Shown piece by piece: positions 9,269 to 18,602 of a stretch of 64,000 bases of DNA; position 1 is the first letter of the stretch; each line of letters starts with the position of its first letter. The notes under the pieces were generated by a model, which was not told where the DNA came from, searched no databases, and saw only the letters and a program-made list of their open reading frames with translations. The DNA comes from Chlamydiales bacterium (GTDB lineage: Bacteria > Chlamydiota > Chlamydiia > Chlamydiales > Criblamydiaceae). A program made the translations under genes and the position numbers. The stretch lies in NCBI GenBank assembly GCA_024233575.1, contig JACKPN010000004.1:1-64000 (forward strand), in the 5' to 3' direction.

Positions 9269-9470
9269 TTTTTTTCTCCCCTGTAGCGATATGCACTCCT
9301 GTTTCTATATCAATTAAATAATTTAATTCAATGGTTTTTAGGATGGGGTCTGCTGAGAGAAGTATTTATTATCCAGAAAATTGAAAATGATAAAATGAAA
9401 TAGCCTGCTTAATTCTGTTATCAATTAAATAACCGTATAATAAGTTGTTCATATGATCTTTCGAAGGGTT

Positions 9471-9500
9471 TATACCGATTCTTGAATCAACTTCGGCATA
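9471..9500. repeat. Short dispersed palindromic repeat, copy 1
   Basis: TATACCGA ... CTTCGGCATA flanks a TTCTTGAATCA core. It matches the hairpin at 10929-10966 and the partial copy at 30979-31003. It lies in the 9269-9587 gap, which otherwise holds nothing recognisable. Confidence 0.55.
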
Positions 9501-9543
9501 AATGTTCGTCTAGATGAGGAATATAGGAAGTTTAGAGACTTAA

Positions 9544-9570
9544 TTCGGGTATCTTTAAAAAACACCCGAA
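9544..9570. terminator. Possible hairpin downstream of the 9588-10412 gene
   Basis: TTCGGGT / ACCCGAA 7-bp stem with a 13-nt A/T loop, 18 bp beyond the stop of the minus-strand gene. There is no U-run after the stem, so it is a weak terminator candidate. Confidence 0.35.
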
Positions 9571-9587
9571 TGCAAAGCTTGATCAGA

Positions 9588-10412
9588 CTATTTTAACATT
9601 CTAATTTCGTTTCGTGTAGGAAAGTTACTGGATATGGTGTCCGGCTCTTTGATTGTACGTGGAATATTAGGGATGCGTGTTACATCAAATGATCGCTGCA
9701 ACGTTATTTCAAACTGCTTCTTAAGGAGATCAACTGTAGCATTTATCTTCTCCATATTGGCATTAGGATGAATCGGATATGTTACAATCAAATCTTTACC
9801 AGAATCTGGAATTATACTATTCTCTACGTTCTCATGAGAGGTATATCTTAGGACCTGATCAACGTTACTCAACCAATAAAAACGAACTAAGCCAACGACC
9901 CCTGTAGGTGCAGGGTCTGTCTTTAACGCTGCTCGATATGGTGGATCAAGAGGCATTTTTTTAAGAAAAATTGCCTCATCTACATATTTTTGCACCTGCT
10001 CAACAGAGAGGATAGGAGATGCTAGTGCATTTAACAATGCTTCAGTTTCATCTGGCTTGTTTACCTTTCTAAATCGTATTACTCTTGTTTTATTAAACCC
10101 AAAAGTATCGACATTTTGCATGTCATTTGAAAATGGCTCAAAGCTCAAAGTTTCCTTATTTGTATATGTGAATGAATCGATATCATCCCAGCTCCACTTA
10201 GTAAAATCCATAACACAGGCGTGTGAATACGGCAAATAAGAGCCTGTTCCATTCGTAGAAACCACCCTCATAACATCTGGTTTTAAATCATTAGTTGTGT
10301 TGTTTAATGGAGCCCGACTTGTTTTGATTATAAGATCACCGTATTTTTTTACGTTTAGATCTTCATAAGCTTTACCATCAGGTCCAAATGCAATTGCGTG
10401 TGCTGAATTCAT
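9588..10412 (-). CDS. Protein of unknown function
   Basis: 274 residues, with AGGAG before the ATG and no signal peptide or membrane helix. It starts MNSAHAIAFGPDGKAYEDLN and contains charged and aromatic segments (MDFTKWSWDDIDSFTY; FGFNKTRVIRFRKVNKPDE). I recognise no family. Base composition is more AT-rich than the core genes. It lies on the same strand as the FAD oxidase and methyltransferase-like genes but is separated from them by the transposase and repeat remnant, so a shared function is only possible. Confidence 0.5.
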   Translation of the reverse strand: MNSAHAIAFGPDGKAYEDLNVKKYGDLIIKTSRAPLNNTTNDLKPDVMRVVSTNGTGSYLPYSHACVMDFTKWSWDDIDSFTYTNKETLSFEPFSNDMQNVDTFGFNKTRVIRFRKVNKPDETEALLNALASPILSVEQVQKYVDEAIFLKKMPLDPPYRAALKTDPAPTGVVGLVRFYWLSNVDQVLRYTSHENVENSIIPDSGKDLIVTYPIHPNANMEKINATVDLLKKQFEITLQRSFDVTRIPNIPRTIKEPDTISSNFPTRNEIRMLK

Positions 10413-10612
10413 GACAACTCCTCTTAAGATTAGTTCAATAAAATTTCCTCAGATTTAGGAAGGAGGCATTGTATAGCAATAATGGTTATTAGGGCTAGCT
10501 ATAAAAAAAGGCGTTTTTGTAAAAATAGCTGCGGAGAGTAGCTTCACAGTTTGATCTAAGACATGTAAACCTGTAATTTTGTATTTGAAAAATCCAAAAA
10601 ACGGGTTCATAT

Positions 10613-10813
10613 ATGACTCAGACAGCAAAAACGAAGTATCGTATCCGCAACTGGAAACAATGTAACAGATTTATTATCAATCGTGGAAGCATAACATTTT
10701 GGTTTTCCAATGATGTTATCGATCAATGGAACTCAACGGAACGTTCAGGTAATCGCGGAAGACCACAGCTCTATTCTAACGAAGCTATTCTTTGGGTAGT
10801 CATAAATATGTAA
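10613..10813 (+). pseudogene. IS transposase remnant (N-terminal fragment, IS5-like)
   Basis: 66 codons starting MTQTAKTKYRIRNWKQCN and containing GSITFWFSNDVIDQW and ERSGNRGRPQLYSNEAI. This matches the N-terminal region of IS5-group DDE transposases as I recall them (RNWKxYN...RGSLTFW...GRPxxYSDxAI). It then breaks off, and the DDE catalytic domain is absent from the window. No clear terminal inverted repeats of an intact element flank it. It is a decayed insertion next to several palindromic repeats, marking this as a rearranged spot. Confidence 0.75.
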
Positions 10814-10830
10814 TGCTGATATCTGTTCGC

Positions 10831-10914
10831 GAGAAAGCCAACAATCATCGCTACGCTCCTTGCTCATAGCATTTTAACTATGAACTCGTCGTTTTGTTCG
10901 CCTATTGACTTTCT
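10831..10914. repeat. Imperfect inverted repeat beside the transposase remnant
   Basis: GAGAAAGCCAACAA...GCTCATAG on the left and CTATGAAC...TATTGACTTTCTC on the right form arms of about 38 bp around an 8-nt A/T loop, with mismatches. The outer and inner ends pair best. Confidence 0.5.
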
Positions 10915-10928
10915 CCCTTCGCATTTGT

Positions 10929-10966
10929 CTATACCGAAAACGATTCTTGAACCTTTTTCGGTATAG
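10929..10966. repeat. Short dispersed palindromic repeat, copy 2 (best hairpin)
   Basis: CTATACCGAAAA and TTTTCGGTATAG are a perfect 12-bp inverted repeat around a 14-nt loop containing CGATTCTTGAA. It shares arm and loop with the copies at 9471 and 30979. Confidence 0.65.
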
Positions 10967-11015
10967 CATTACATGCTTAGAACTACCAAAATAACTCAAA
11001 CAAACAAAATAAATA

Positions 11016-11180
11016 GGTAGAGCTGCTTGCAAAATTCGTTGGGTGTGGTTTTTCTAGCAATTTTGTGGCTCACAAAGAGCGGAGTTCTCGCAAACTGATG
11101 ACAGTTTGCGAGAACGAGCACGAAGTGAGGCGGAAAATTGCAGGAAAAACGCCCCAAATAATTTTGCAAGTAGCTCGGTA
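11016..11180. repeat. Long imperfect palindrome (about 80-bp arms), MITE-like
   Basis: The left arm (GAGCTGCTTGCAAAATT ... GTTCTCGCAAACTG) and the reverse complement of the right arm (GAGCTACTTGCAAAATT ... GTTCTCGCAAACTG) align over about 78 bp with scattered differences. The central 14-bp stem is perfect, with a 4-nt loop at 11098-11101. There is no ORF inside. It could be a non-autonomous mobile element or a strong RNA hairpin 3' of the methyltransferase-like gene. Confidence 0.7.
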
Positions 11181-11210
11181 GTTATTTATTATCACAGATT
11201 TCTTGTCACA

Positions 11211-13079
11211 TTAATAATCGCAAATGCGGTAGATGTCTTCCTCTTTTAAGTATTTATTCAAATCAGAAACATTTACCATCATCGCTACAATCTTTTTATC
11301 GGGATTTTCTAGACATTTTCGATCATAGAGCTTCGATTGCTGATATCTTTGGTCATCAGCATCTACGAGAAGGTCTATTTGAATTTCGTTTTGACCAGCT
11401 ATCTCGATGATTTCAACGCCTTGATTCACCAGACCACGCAGGGTGTCTTCAAGAATTTTATAACGGCCAATGATAAGCCCTTGGTAAGGATTTCCTTCAT
11501 CTCTTATTGAATTTTCACCAAGATCGGTGTCAGTTTTTACAATGATACCAATCTCGCGATCATCTCCTTGCTCTTCGCCACCATAAAACCAATTTATTGG
11601 TTTAGCCACTGCTGCTTTTGCTGCAAGGTCGGCAGAAAGGGCTAATCCTGTAACAAGGTTTTTTACGGAGCTGCGACTGAAGAACGTGCTAATAAGGCCT
11701 TGTTCAGCTTTGGTGCTTCGCCATGCTGATGCGAGATTTCTCCAATATTCAGCAATAGAAGGCATGTATGATTGGGCATAGTAAGGAGTTATATTTAAGC
11801 GATCACCATACTCCTTATACCAATTTTGGTAGTACTCCGATGTATGACTCCAATCGTTGTCATCTGATGAAGAAGGAAGTATTTTTGCTGCTTGTGCAGC
11901 AAGCCAAAGAGGAAAAAACGCAATACCTTTGGTTGCATATTCTGTTGTCATCATCGCTGTAATCATCGAGCTCATGAAAGTATGCTCAGAAAATAAAACT
12001 CCAGAAAAGTCTTCAACTTTTCTTGCAGCACACCATGATTTTATATCGCATTTCCATAGTTCAAGGACATCTTGGAAAAAAGGATACTCATAAAAATCCA
12101 CACTTCCTAGGTTTTTTGTTGATTCCACGTTGAACCATTCTGGAGTCGTTCCATGAGTTTGAACAAGCGGACGCGTGTAGTTAGGCTTTTTGCTGATCAA
12201 CATTTCGCGAATGGTATTCAGATGATCTACTTCGTGATTTTCATGACCGATTTTTATAAATTTAATCAGGGTATTTTTCGTAGAGTCTCCTTCGCGGATA
12301 AGGCCTTTATCTGACACATATTTAAAGCCGTGTAATTCGAGAAGGCGTATCCATTCCGCGACACTTTTAAAATTTCTGACTTCCATTTTTTCATCAGCAA
12401 GAGGCACTCCGGTACATGCGTTGAAAACGCTGTGTACTATCTGCGCTAGTTGGATCATGTGATCATCATGCGTATCGTGCTCACGGAGCAGGAATACTCC
12501 TCCGAAAGTCAATGATTTCCAGATGGAATCAATAAACTGATCTAATTTTTCTGTTGGACAATGGTGCAACCCGGCAAAACAACTTAAGACATCAACGCTG
12601 CTAGCTTCCATTTCGATCGGGTCATAAGTTAGAGGGATGAAGGTATGATAAGGTTTTGGAAATCCTGACTGGATAATGCTTTCGTTTTCATTTATTACAG
12701 TAATTTCCCCTTGTATTCCCATGGTTTTAGTCAGCACATAACACATCCTTCCTGGCATGGTTGTTTCACAATATCCATTTCGAGTTCGATTCGGATCCAT
12801 GATGCGCGCCACGTTCTCTGCCAATGTATTGCGCTCGTTGTTAAGAGCATTAAGGCCTTGATAAAATTGTGCAAAAATATTCCCTTTTGCTTCCTCGGCT
12901 CTTTGAAGCAACATTTGATATATTTTTTCGGCTGACGTGTTCTCCACAGCTTCGCTATAAATAGCCATGAACCTGTCCGGCTTGACCTGCTGGAAAACAT
13001 TGCTTAAAAAGGCATGTAAATCATCAGGCTGTTCTTTAAAATTTTGATAACATTCAACTGTTGGTAGGCCGAAACTCAT
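11211..13079 (-). CDS. Large protein with an N-terminal methyltransferase-like domain
   Basis: 622 residues. Residues about 100-270 resemble a class I SAM-dependent methyltransferase: the segment DVLSCFAGLHHCPTEKL followed by SLTFGGVFLLREHD matches the post-motif region of Methyltransf_11-type folds. The glycine-rich SAM motif I is degenerate, so activity is uncertain. The C-terminal 350 residues (EYPFFQDVLELWKCDIKSW..., ALSADLAAKAAVAKP) match nothing I know. It follows the FAD-linked oxidase with a 3-bp gap, so the two are almost certainly cotranscribed and work on the same, unknown, substrate. The long palindrome at 11016-11180 lies just downstream. Confidence 0.6.
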   Translation of the reverse strand: MSFGLPTVECYQNFKEQPDDLHAFLSNVFQQVKPDRFMAIYSEAVENTSAEKIYQMLLQRAEEAKGNIFAQFYQGLNALNNERNTLAENVARIMDPNRTRNGYCETTMPGRMCYVLTKTMGIQGEITVINENESIIQSGFPKPYHTFIPLTYDPIEMEASSVDVLSCFAGLHHCPTEKLDQFIDSIWKSLTFGGVFLLREHDTHDDHMIQLAQIVHSVFNACTGVPLADEKMEVRNFKSVAEWIRLLELHGFKYVSDKGLIREGDSTKNTLIKFIKIGHENHEVDHLNTIREMLISKKPNYTRPLVQTHGTTPEWFNVESTKNLGSVDFYEYPFFQDVLELWKCDIKSWCAARKVEDFSGVLFSEHTFMSSMITAMMTTEYATKGIAFFPLWLAAQAAKILPSSSDDNDWSHTSEYYQNWYKEYGDRLNITPYYAQSYMPSIAEYWRNLASAWRSTKAEQGLISTFFSRSSVKNLVTGLALSADLAAKAAVAKPINWFYGGEEQGDDREIGIIVKTDTDLGENSIRDEGNPYQGLIIGRYKILEDTLRGLVNQGVEIIEIAGQNEIQIDLLVDADDQRYQQSKLYDRKCLENPDKKIVAMMVNVSDLNKYLKEEDIYRICDY

Positions 13080-13082
13080 CTA

Positions 13083-14828
13083 TTACTCCTTAAAATAATC
13101 TTCATACAGTCCATTAGAAAAAATTCCTTCCGGATCATACGTTTTTTTAAATTCCATGGCAGCTTTCCATTTCGGATAAGATGCTCTAACTTGATCTTTA
13201 GTGGCAAAATGACCGTAAGACAAATAAAAGGTACCTTTGATCTCTTTGAGATAATCAATGACTTTCCGTATCCATAGTTGTGTTTTATCGATCTCTTTTT
13301 CATTCAAAGATTGGCTAAAAAATAGAACAACAGCGAAGCGATCGCCTTCTGTTGCGTATCCCAATAACGAATGAGTGTCTTGTTTGACAAACCGAATAGA
13401 CGCGTTGAACAAGGCAACATCGTTATCGTCGAGTACTGAACCGAGAAATTTAATAAATGTTGCAAGCTTTTCTGCAGGAATAAAATATTCCTGCAGCCAC
13501 TCAGTGCGTGAAATACTGTTAGTAGCAAAAACGGCATTTATTGGCGGTCTCATGATTTCGTTGCGTGTGGATTTTTTTATCTGTTGAAGATTAGCCATCT
13601 CCCGTTTCCACCAAAGCGCGCGTGCCATAGGCGAATTGCGAACAACTTGCATCATTATGCGATCCATAAATGTTCCTCGAGGAGGTTCATCTTTGAGATC
13701 GTCAGTTACCGTTTTTTCAGTACTACTCGTGTAATTTTGTGCAATTGCAGTTTGAAGAAGCGCTCCAGGAGTAAGAGACAGGCGGCAAAGGTGCATTTTA
13801 ACGAGAGGGTTGTTCATTACGTGTTCCGTAAAATAGTTTACATAATCATCTATTTCGACCTCCTTGCTATGATCAAATAAAACTTCGTTGTTAGTTAGCT
13901 TGATTTCTGCATCAACGATAATGCCGAACATTCCCCAGCCAGCTAAAACATATCCAAACAGCTCATCATCAGGGGTGATTTTTTGAATATGACCTGTAGG
14001 GTCGACGATTCGTATCCAGTTTACTGTGTTTCCCAAAGTCCCAGCTATATGATCCCATCCGTGGCAATTAACGGATAAGGAACCTCCAACGCTAAAGACA
14101 TTAGAAGCTTGCATCACTCGCACTGCTAATCTATGACGATCAACCTCGTTTTGAATCTGGCTCCAAGTGGCTCCTGCGCCGACGATTGCAGTCATGTTTT
14201 GCGCGTTGACATCAACCCTATTAAAGGAATCCATGCTGATGTGAATGCTATTTTCACCCGATGGCATGATCTGTTTCCCCTGACTAAAACCAGCTCCTGC
14301 GATCGAGATTGTTTTGTTCTGTTTCCTGGCTTCCTCAACAATCAATTGCAATCCATTTTCATCAACGGGTTTTCTTATATCACCCCAACACTGATATAAG
14401 CCGCCTGTTGGCTGTATTAACCCTCGCCCTTCTTGTTCAGCACGGTGGTGGGTTTCAGGTAAAAAATGGTTGCTTACAATATCACGATATAAAATCCCTG
14501 CAGGGAACACTGCGAGACCTCTCAAGCATTTCATCGCAATCTCACGGCATCTATCAGCATCATTCCGATAAATCTCGGGATTTGCAGCAAATGGCGCGAT
14601 GGAGCGATTTATTAGCTCTTTTCCGGCATAGATTCCGCAATCTATTGCAAGAGTAGTAGGAAACATCGTTACGCTGATAAAAAGAGATGTCATACGTGCT
14701 AGCATTTCTTTAGAGCCATCTGTTGTCCCAAATACGGGACCGATCTTTAACAAATTATCAATCAGAACTGCAGATAAACTTGAACAAAGAGGTTCTCTGT
14801 GAGGGGTAAAATCTAATGCCATTATCAC
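13083..14828 (-). CDS. FAD-linked oxidoreductase (PCMH/VAO-type FAD-binding domain)
   Basis: 581 residues. A hydrophobic N-terminal part (about 1-95) precedes an FAD-binding PCMH domain (about 140-310): IVEEARKQNKTISIAGAGFS, IVGAGATWSQIQNEVD, SVGGSLSVNCHGWDH and GTLGNTVNWIRIVDPTG are its typical blocks. The C-terminus ends FKKTYDPEGIFSNGLYEDYF, the usual closing motif of aldonolactone-oxidase/DprE1-like enzymes. They oxidise alcohols or sugar-derived substrates using FAD. The substrate is not readable from the sequence. It is the first gene of a two-gene unit with the methyltransferase-like protein and is divergent from the P-type ATPase operon. Confidence 0.8.
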   Translation of the reverse strand: MIMALDFTPHREPLCSSLSAVLIDNLLKIGPVFGTTDGSKEMLARMTSLFISVTMFPTTLAIDCGIYAGKELINRSIAPFAANPEIYRNDADRCREIAMKCLRGLAVFPAGILYRDIVSNHFLPETHHRAEQEGRGLIQPTGGLYQCWGDIRKPVDENGLQLIVEEARKQNKTISIAGAGFSQGKQIMPSGENSIHISMDSFNRVDVNAQNMTAIVGAGATWSQIQNEVDRHRLAVRVMQASNVFSVGGSLSVNCHGWDHIAGTLGNTVNWIRIVDPTGHIQKITPDDELFGYVLAGWGMFGIIVDAEIKLTNNEVLFDHSKEVEIDDYVNYFTEHVMNNPLVKMHLCRLSLTPGALLQTAIAQNYTSSTEKTVTDDLKDEPPRGTFMDRIMMQVVRNSPMARALWWKREMANLQQIKKSTRNEIMRPPINAVFATNSISRTEWLQEYFIPAEKLATFIKFLGSVLDDNDVALFNASIRFVKQDTHSLLGYATEGDRFAVVLFFSQSLNEKEIDKTQLWIRKVIDYLKEIKGTFYLSYGHFATKDQVRASYPKWKAAMEFKKTYDPEGIFSNGLYEDYFKE

Positions 14829-15000
14829 AACTCATTTTATTGACTGAATGTTTCGTATAAGAGATGAGAGCCTATGATAGCTGGTAATATATATTCAACG
14901 ATGAAGAGTAGCTTTTACTGTATCGTCTCTTTTTGGTGCAGCATTCCCAGTTTCCCGATCATAGATGTAATAGATTTCAACCCACTAACAGTAAGAGATA

Positions 15001-15006
15001 TATAAT
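15001..15006 (+). promoter_or_regulatory. Possible -10 element of the H+-ATPase/phosphoketolase operon
   Basis: A TATAAT hexamer lies 40 bp before the ATG at 15047. No convincing -35 box is seen at 16-18 bp spacing, so this is weak. The 14829-15046 gap between the divergent genes contains no other recognisable feature. Confidence 0.3.
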
Positions 15007-15046
15007 ATCATTGAAAGATTAAAAAAAGTGTCTTAATGATAACAGT

Positions 15047-17596
15047 ATGAGAGAGTCTTCAATAACAGCTGAACAGGCACAAAACAGCCTCCCTGACAAG
15101 CTTTTAGAGCTTCTAAAAGCGGGAAAGGAAGGACTGACGACTGCTGATGCGGAAAAAAGGCTTATACAATATGGGCCTAACGCTCTGATCGAGAAGAAAA
15201 AGAGCGCTATTCTCAAGTTTCTAAGCTATTTCTGGGGGCCTATTCCCTGGATGATCGAGGTGGCAGCTATCCTCTCTACGATAGGGCAGCGCTGGGACGA
15301 TTTTGCCATCATCATGCTGATGCTGGTTTTTAATGCGCTGATCGGCTTTTGGGAAGAACATAAAGCGGAAAATGCTTTAGATGCCTTGAAAAAGGGACTC
15401 GCACTCAAAGCCCGTGTTTTGAGGGATGGTAAATGGGACGTCATCGATGCTTCTAAGCTCGTTCCAGGAGACATCATCCGCATCCGTCTTGGAGATATCG
15501 TCCCTGCAGACGTCAAATTTCTCGAGGGAGAGTATGCCAGCATCGACCAGTCCGCATTGACAGGGGAGTCGCTGCCGGTAGCGAAGGCAGTGGGCGACGT
15601 TGGTTATTCGGGATCTGTCGTAAAAAAAGGGGAGATGATCGCTTTAGTGACCAATACGGGGTCGAACACCTTTTTCGGACGGACAGCAAAGCTGGTTGAG
15701 GAAGCGGGGGGAACTTCTCATTTCCAAAAAGCAGTAATGAACATCGGCAACTTCCTGATCTTTATTGCTCTCGCTTTAAGCGCTCTTTTGATTGCTGTCG
15801 AGCTACATCGCGGATCACCACCCTTGGAACTTGTTCAGTTTGTGTTAATCTTGGTTATCGCATCGATCCCTGTGGCGATGCCTGCTGTTTTGTCGGTGAC
15901 AATGGCTTTAGGCGCTTTGGCGCTGTCGAAGAAGCAGGCGATTGTTTCCAAGTTGCAAGCGATCGAAGAGCTCGCCGGAGTTGATATCCTTTGTTCGGAC
16001 AAAACGGGGACTTTAACGAAAAATCAGTTAACGCTAGATCGTCCGATTCTTTTTGAAGCGCAGGATGAGCAAAGCTGCATTCTTGCTGCTGCTTTGGCAT
16101 CTAAAGAGGAGGATAGCGATCCTATTGATCTTGCGGTAATCGGCGGATTATCAGACCATCAGATTCTCTCTCAATATAAGCAAACAAAATTTATCCCTTT
16201 CGACCCTGTCAATAAAAGGACGGAAAGCATTGTCGAGGACTCTAGAGGTAAAACCGTGGGTTACACCAAAGGTGCTCCGCAGGTGATCATGGATCTTTGC
16301 CACTTGTCCCGAGATGCACGCTCGCGTGCGGAGAAAGCTGTCGATGAACTGGCTATGAAAGGTTACCGCACACTAGGCATTGCATCGCAAACGGATGGCA
16401 CCTGGAAATTTCTTGGGATTCTTCCGCTGTTCGATCCTCCTCGCGATGATTCAAAGCAGACCATTGAAGAAGCGCAAAAATATGGTCTTTCAGTGAAAAT
16501 GGTCACCGGCGATAATACTGCCATCGCGAAAGAAATCTCTTCAAAGCTTGGTCTGGGAACACGCATTAGAAAAGCCGGGGAGTTTTTTAGTGATAGCGAC
16601 GATGTAAAACACCTTAATCCGCAGCTTGCCAAAGAGATTGAAAAAGCTGATGGCTTTGCCGAGGTGTATCCTGAACATAAATACGGTATCGTCCGTGCCT
16701 TGCAGGAACGCGGACACATGGTCATGATGACCGGCGACGGGGTTAACGATGCTCCCGCATTGAAACAAGCGGATACCGGCATCGCTGTTTCCGGAGCTAC
16801 CGATGCTGCCAGGGCCGCAGCCGCACTGATCCTGACGGCGCCGGGATTATCGGTCATAGTCGACGCGATTAAAGAGGCGCGCCGCATCTTTGAAAGAATG
16901 GTCAGCTATACGATCTATCGTATTGCAATGACCTTCGATATCATGTTCTTTGTTGTTTTAACGATGCTGATCTTCCCCACAGTCAATGGAGTGCCGTATC
17001 AGCCATTGACACCGATCATGATCATTTTGCTCGCGCTTTTGGACGATATTCCGATCATGACGATCGCTTATGATCATACCCACATCACTAAAGAGCCGAT
17101 ACGGTGGAAAATGGGTCGTATTCTTTCGATTTCTACGGTTTTTGGCATCACGGCTGTCATCCAGACTTTCGGGCTGTTTATCGCCTGCATGGCATGGATG
17201 AGAACACCTGAATGGCAGAATTGGCTTCCTCTTAACGTTGAGCATCTGCAAACAATTATCTTCCTTCAGCTAGTAGCTGGCGGCCACCTTATGTTGTTCT
17301 TAACGCGCGCCCGCGACAGTTTCTTTAAACCCCCATACCCTTCGTGGCAACTCTTTTCTGCAGTCGTCGGCACACAAATCTTTGCTGCTTTAATTTGCGC
17401 GTACGGCTGGTTCGTTCCGTCGATAGATTGGATCGTGATCGGCCTTGTTTGGCTCTATAACATCGCCTGGATGTTCATTCAGGATATCGTGAAGCTGGTT
17501 GCCTATTCGCTGATCGAAAATAAAGCCGGGCATTACCGAAGATTTCTTAACACGATGAATAGGAGCCTGAAGCAGTATGGCGATATTAACGATTAA
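15047..17596 (+). CDS. Plasma-membrane-type proton P-type ATPase (P3A)
   Basis: 849 residues, full length for prokaryotic P3A H+-ATPases. It has DQSALTGESLPV (actuator TGES), the phosphorylation loop CSDKTGTLTKNQLTL with catalytic Asp, MTGDGVNDAPALKQADTGIAV (hinge) and about ten membrane helices in pairs (65-110, 225-290, C-terminal six). These pumps export protons using ATP, energising the inner membrane. It is the first gene of an operon: the stop overlaps the ackA start by 20 bp. Coupling to acetate kinase and phosphoketolase implies that substrate-level ATP feeds the proton gradient. Base composition is somewhat higher in GC than the accessory genes on either side. Confidence 0.92.
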   Translation: MRESSITAEQAQNSLPDKLLELLKAGKEGLTTADAEKRLIQYGPNALIEKKKSAILKFLSYFWGPIPWMIEVAAILSTIGQRWDDFAIIMLMLVFNALIGFWEEHKAENALDALKKGLALKARVLRDGKWDVIDASKLVPGDIIRIRLGDIVPADVKFLEGEYASIDQSALTGESLPVAKAVGDVGYSGSVVKKGEMIALVTNTGSNTFFGRTAKLVEEAGGTSHFQKAVMNIGNFLIFIALALSALLIAVELHRGSPPLELVQFVLILVIASIPVAMPAVLSVTMALGALALSKKQAIVSKLQAIEELAGVDILCSDKTGTLTKNQLTLDRPILFEAQDEQSCILAAALASKEEDSDPIDLAVIGGLSDHQILSQYKQTKFIPFDPVNKRTESIVEDSRGKTVGYTKGAPQVIMDLCHLSRDARSRAEKAVDELAMKGYRTLGIASQTDGTWKFLGILPLFDPPRDDSKQTIEEAQKYGLSVKMVTGDNTAIAKEISSKLGLGTRIRKAGEFFSDSDDVKHLNPQLAKEIEKADGFAEVYPEHKYGIVRALQERGHMVMMTGDGVNDAPALKQADTGIAVSGATDAARAAAALILTAPGLSVIVDAIKEARRIFERMVSYTIYRIAMTFDIMFFVVLTMLIFPTVNGVPYQPLTPIMIILLALLDDIPIMTIAYDHTHITKEPIRWKMGRILSISTVFGITAVIQTFGLFIACMAWMRTPEWQNWLPLNVEHLQTIIFLQLVAGGHLMLFLTRARDSFFKPPYPSWQLFSAVVGTQIFAALICAYGWFVPSIDWIVIGLVWLYNIAWMFIQDIVKLVAYSLIENKAGHYRRFLNTMNRSLKQYGDIND

Positions 17597-18602
17597 TCGA
17601 GGATCTTCGAGCGTCAAGGTTTCCCTTTATGATGAAGGTGAGCGTCGATTTTTTGACGATGCCGGCGAAAACACACTTGAGCAGATCGTTCGCAGAGTGC
17701 CGAGGCAGAAAATTGAAGCGATCGGTCATCGTATCGTTCATGGCGGGCCGAAGTACCTTGAACCGGTGCTGATCACTGAAAGGGTGCTGGAGGATCTGAA
17801 CAACCTCATCCCTTTTGATCCTCTCCATCTTCCTCCTCAGCTCGAAGGAGTTGAAATAGTGCAAAAGCTCTTTCCCGATGTCCCACAGGTTGCTTGCTTT
17901 GACACCTCATTCCACAGGACGATTCCTGAGGTGGCCAAGACGCTCGCGATCCCTCACAGTTACTATGAGGAGGGGATCTATCGTTATGGCTTTCATGGCC
18001 TGTCGTATGAATACATCCTCTACAAGTTGGGAAATCCTAAAGGCAGGCTTATTATCGCTCATCTTGGCAGTGGCGCCAGCATGGCAGCGGTGAAAGAGGG
18101 GAAGTGCATCGATACAACGATGGCGTTTACTTCAGCAAGCGGACTTGTTATGTCGACGCGTTCAGGAGACCTGGATCCCGGCCTTTTGCTTTATTTAGAA
18201 AGTGAAAGAGGAATTTCAGTTGAAGACCTCCGTATGATGATCAACAGAGAGTCGGGAATGAAGGGGATTTCCATGATGACAGGGGATATGAAAGCGCTAT
18301 TGAAGAGCGATCATGCACTGGCGAAGCTTGCTGTGGAGATTTTCTGTTACCAGGCCAGAAAATATATTGGCGCGCTAGCTGCAGCTTTAGGAGGTGTCGA
18401 TACATTGATCTTCACCGGAGGGATCGGTGAAAATTCACGCTTGATCAGAGATAAAATTTGTCAGGGCATTGAATTTCTCGGAATTAAAAATATTCAGACC
18501 ATCAGAACTGACGAGGAATTTATGATCGCCCTCCATACAAATCAATTAATAAGTAAGGAGACAAGTCATGGGCAATATCTTAACGGAAGAGCAGCTAGAT
18601 AA
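17577..18602 (+). CDS. ackA: Acetate kinase, compact form
   Basis: Converts acetyl-phosphate and ADP to acetate and ATP. It has the signatures TINRGSSSVKVSLYD at the N-terminus, GHRIVHGGPKY, ACFDTSFHRTIP, YRYGFHGLSYEYI, the nucleotide-binding IAHLGSGASMAAV, STRSGDLDPG and FTGGIGENSRLIRD. At 341 residues it is about 55 shorter than usual, with the loop after the first beta-strand reduced. This compact form is known beside phosphoketolases. It overlaps the P-ATPase gene by 20 bp and xfp by 35 bp, so the genes are translationally linked. The normal C-terminal motif TDEEFMIA is present, so it is not truncated. Confidence 0.93.
   Translation: MAILTINRGSSSVKVSLYDEGERRFFDDAGENTLEQIVRRVPRQKIEAIGHRIVHGGPKYLEPVLITERVLEDLNNLIPFDPLHLPPQLEGVEIVQKLFPDVPQVACFDTSFHRTIPEVAKTLAIPHSYYEEGIYRYGFHGLSYEYILYKLGNPKGRLIIAHLGSGASMAAVKEGKCIDTTMAFTSASGLVMSTRSGDLDPGLLLYLESERGISVEDLRMMINRESGMKGISMMTGDMKALLKSDHALAKLAVEIFCYQARKYIGALAAALGGVDTLIFTGGIGENSRLIRDKICQGIEFLGIKNIQTIRTDEEFMIALHTNQLISKETSHGQYLNGRAAR

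Noticed and set aside
17577..18602. Truncated acetate kinase pseudogene
   Set aside because: All active-site motifs and the normal C-terminal motif are present; the shortness is internal and matches compact forms found with phosphoketolases.
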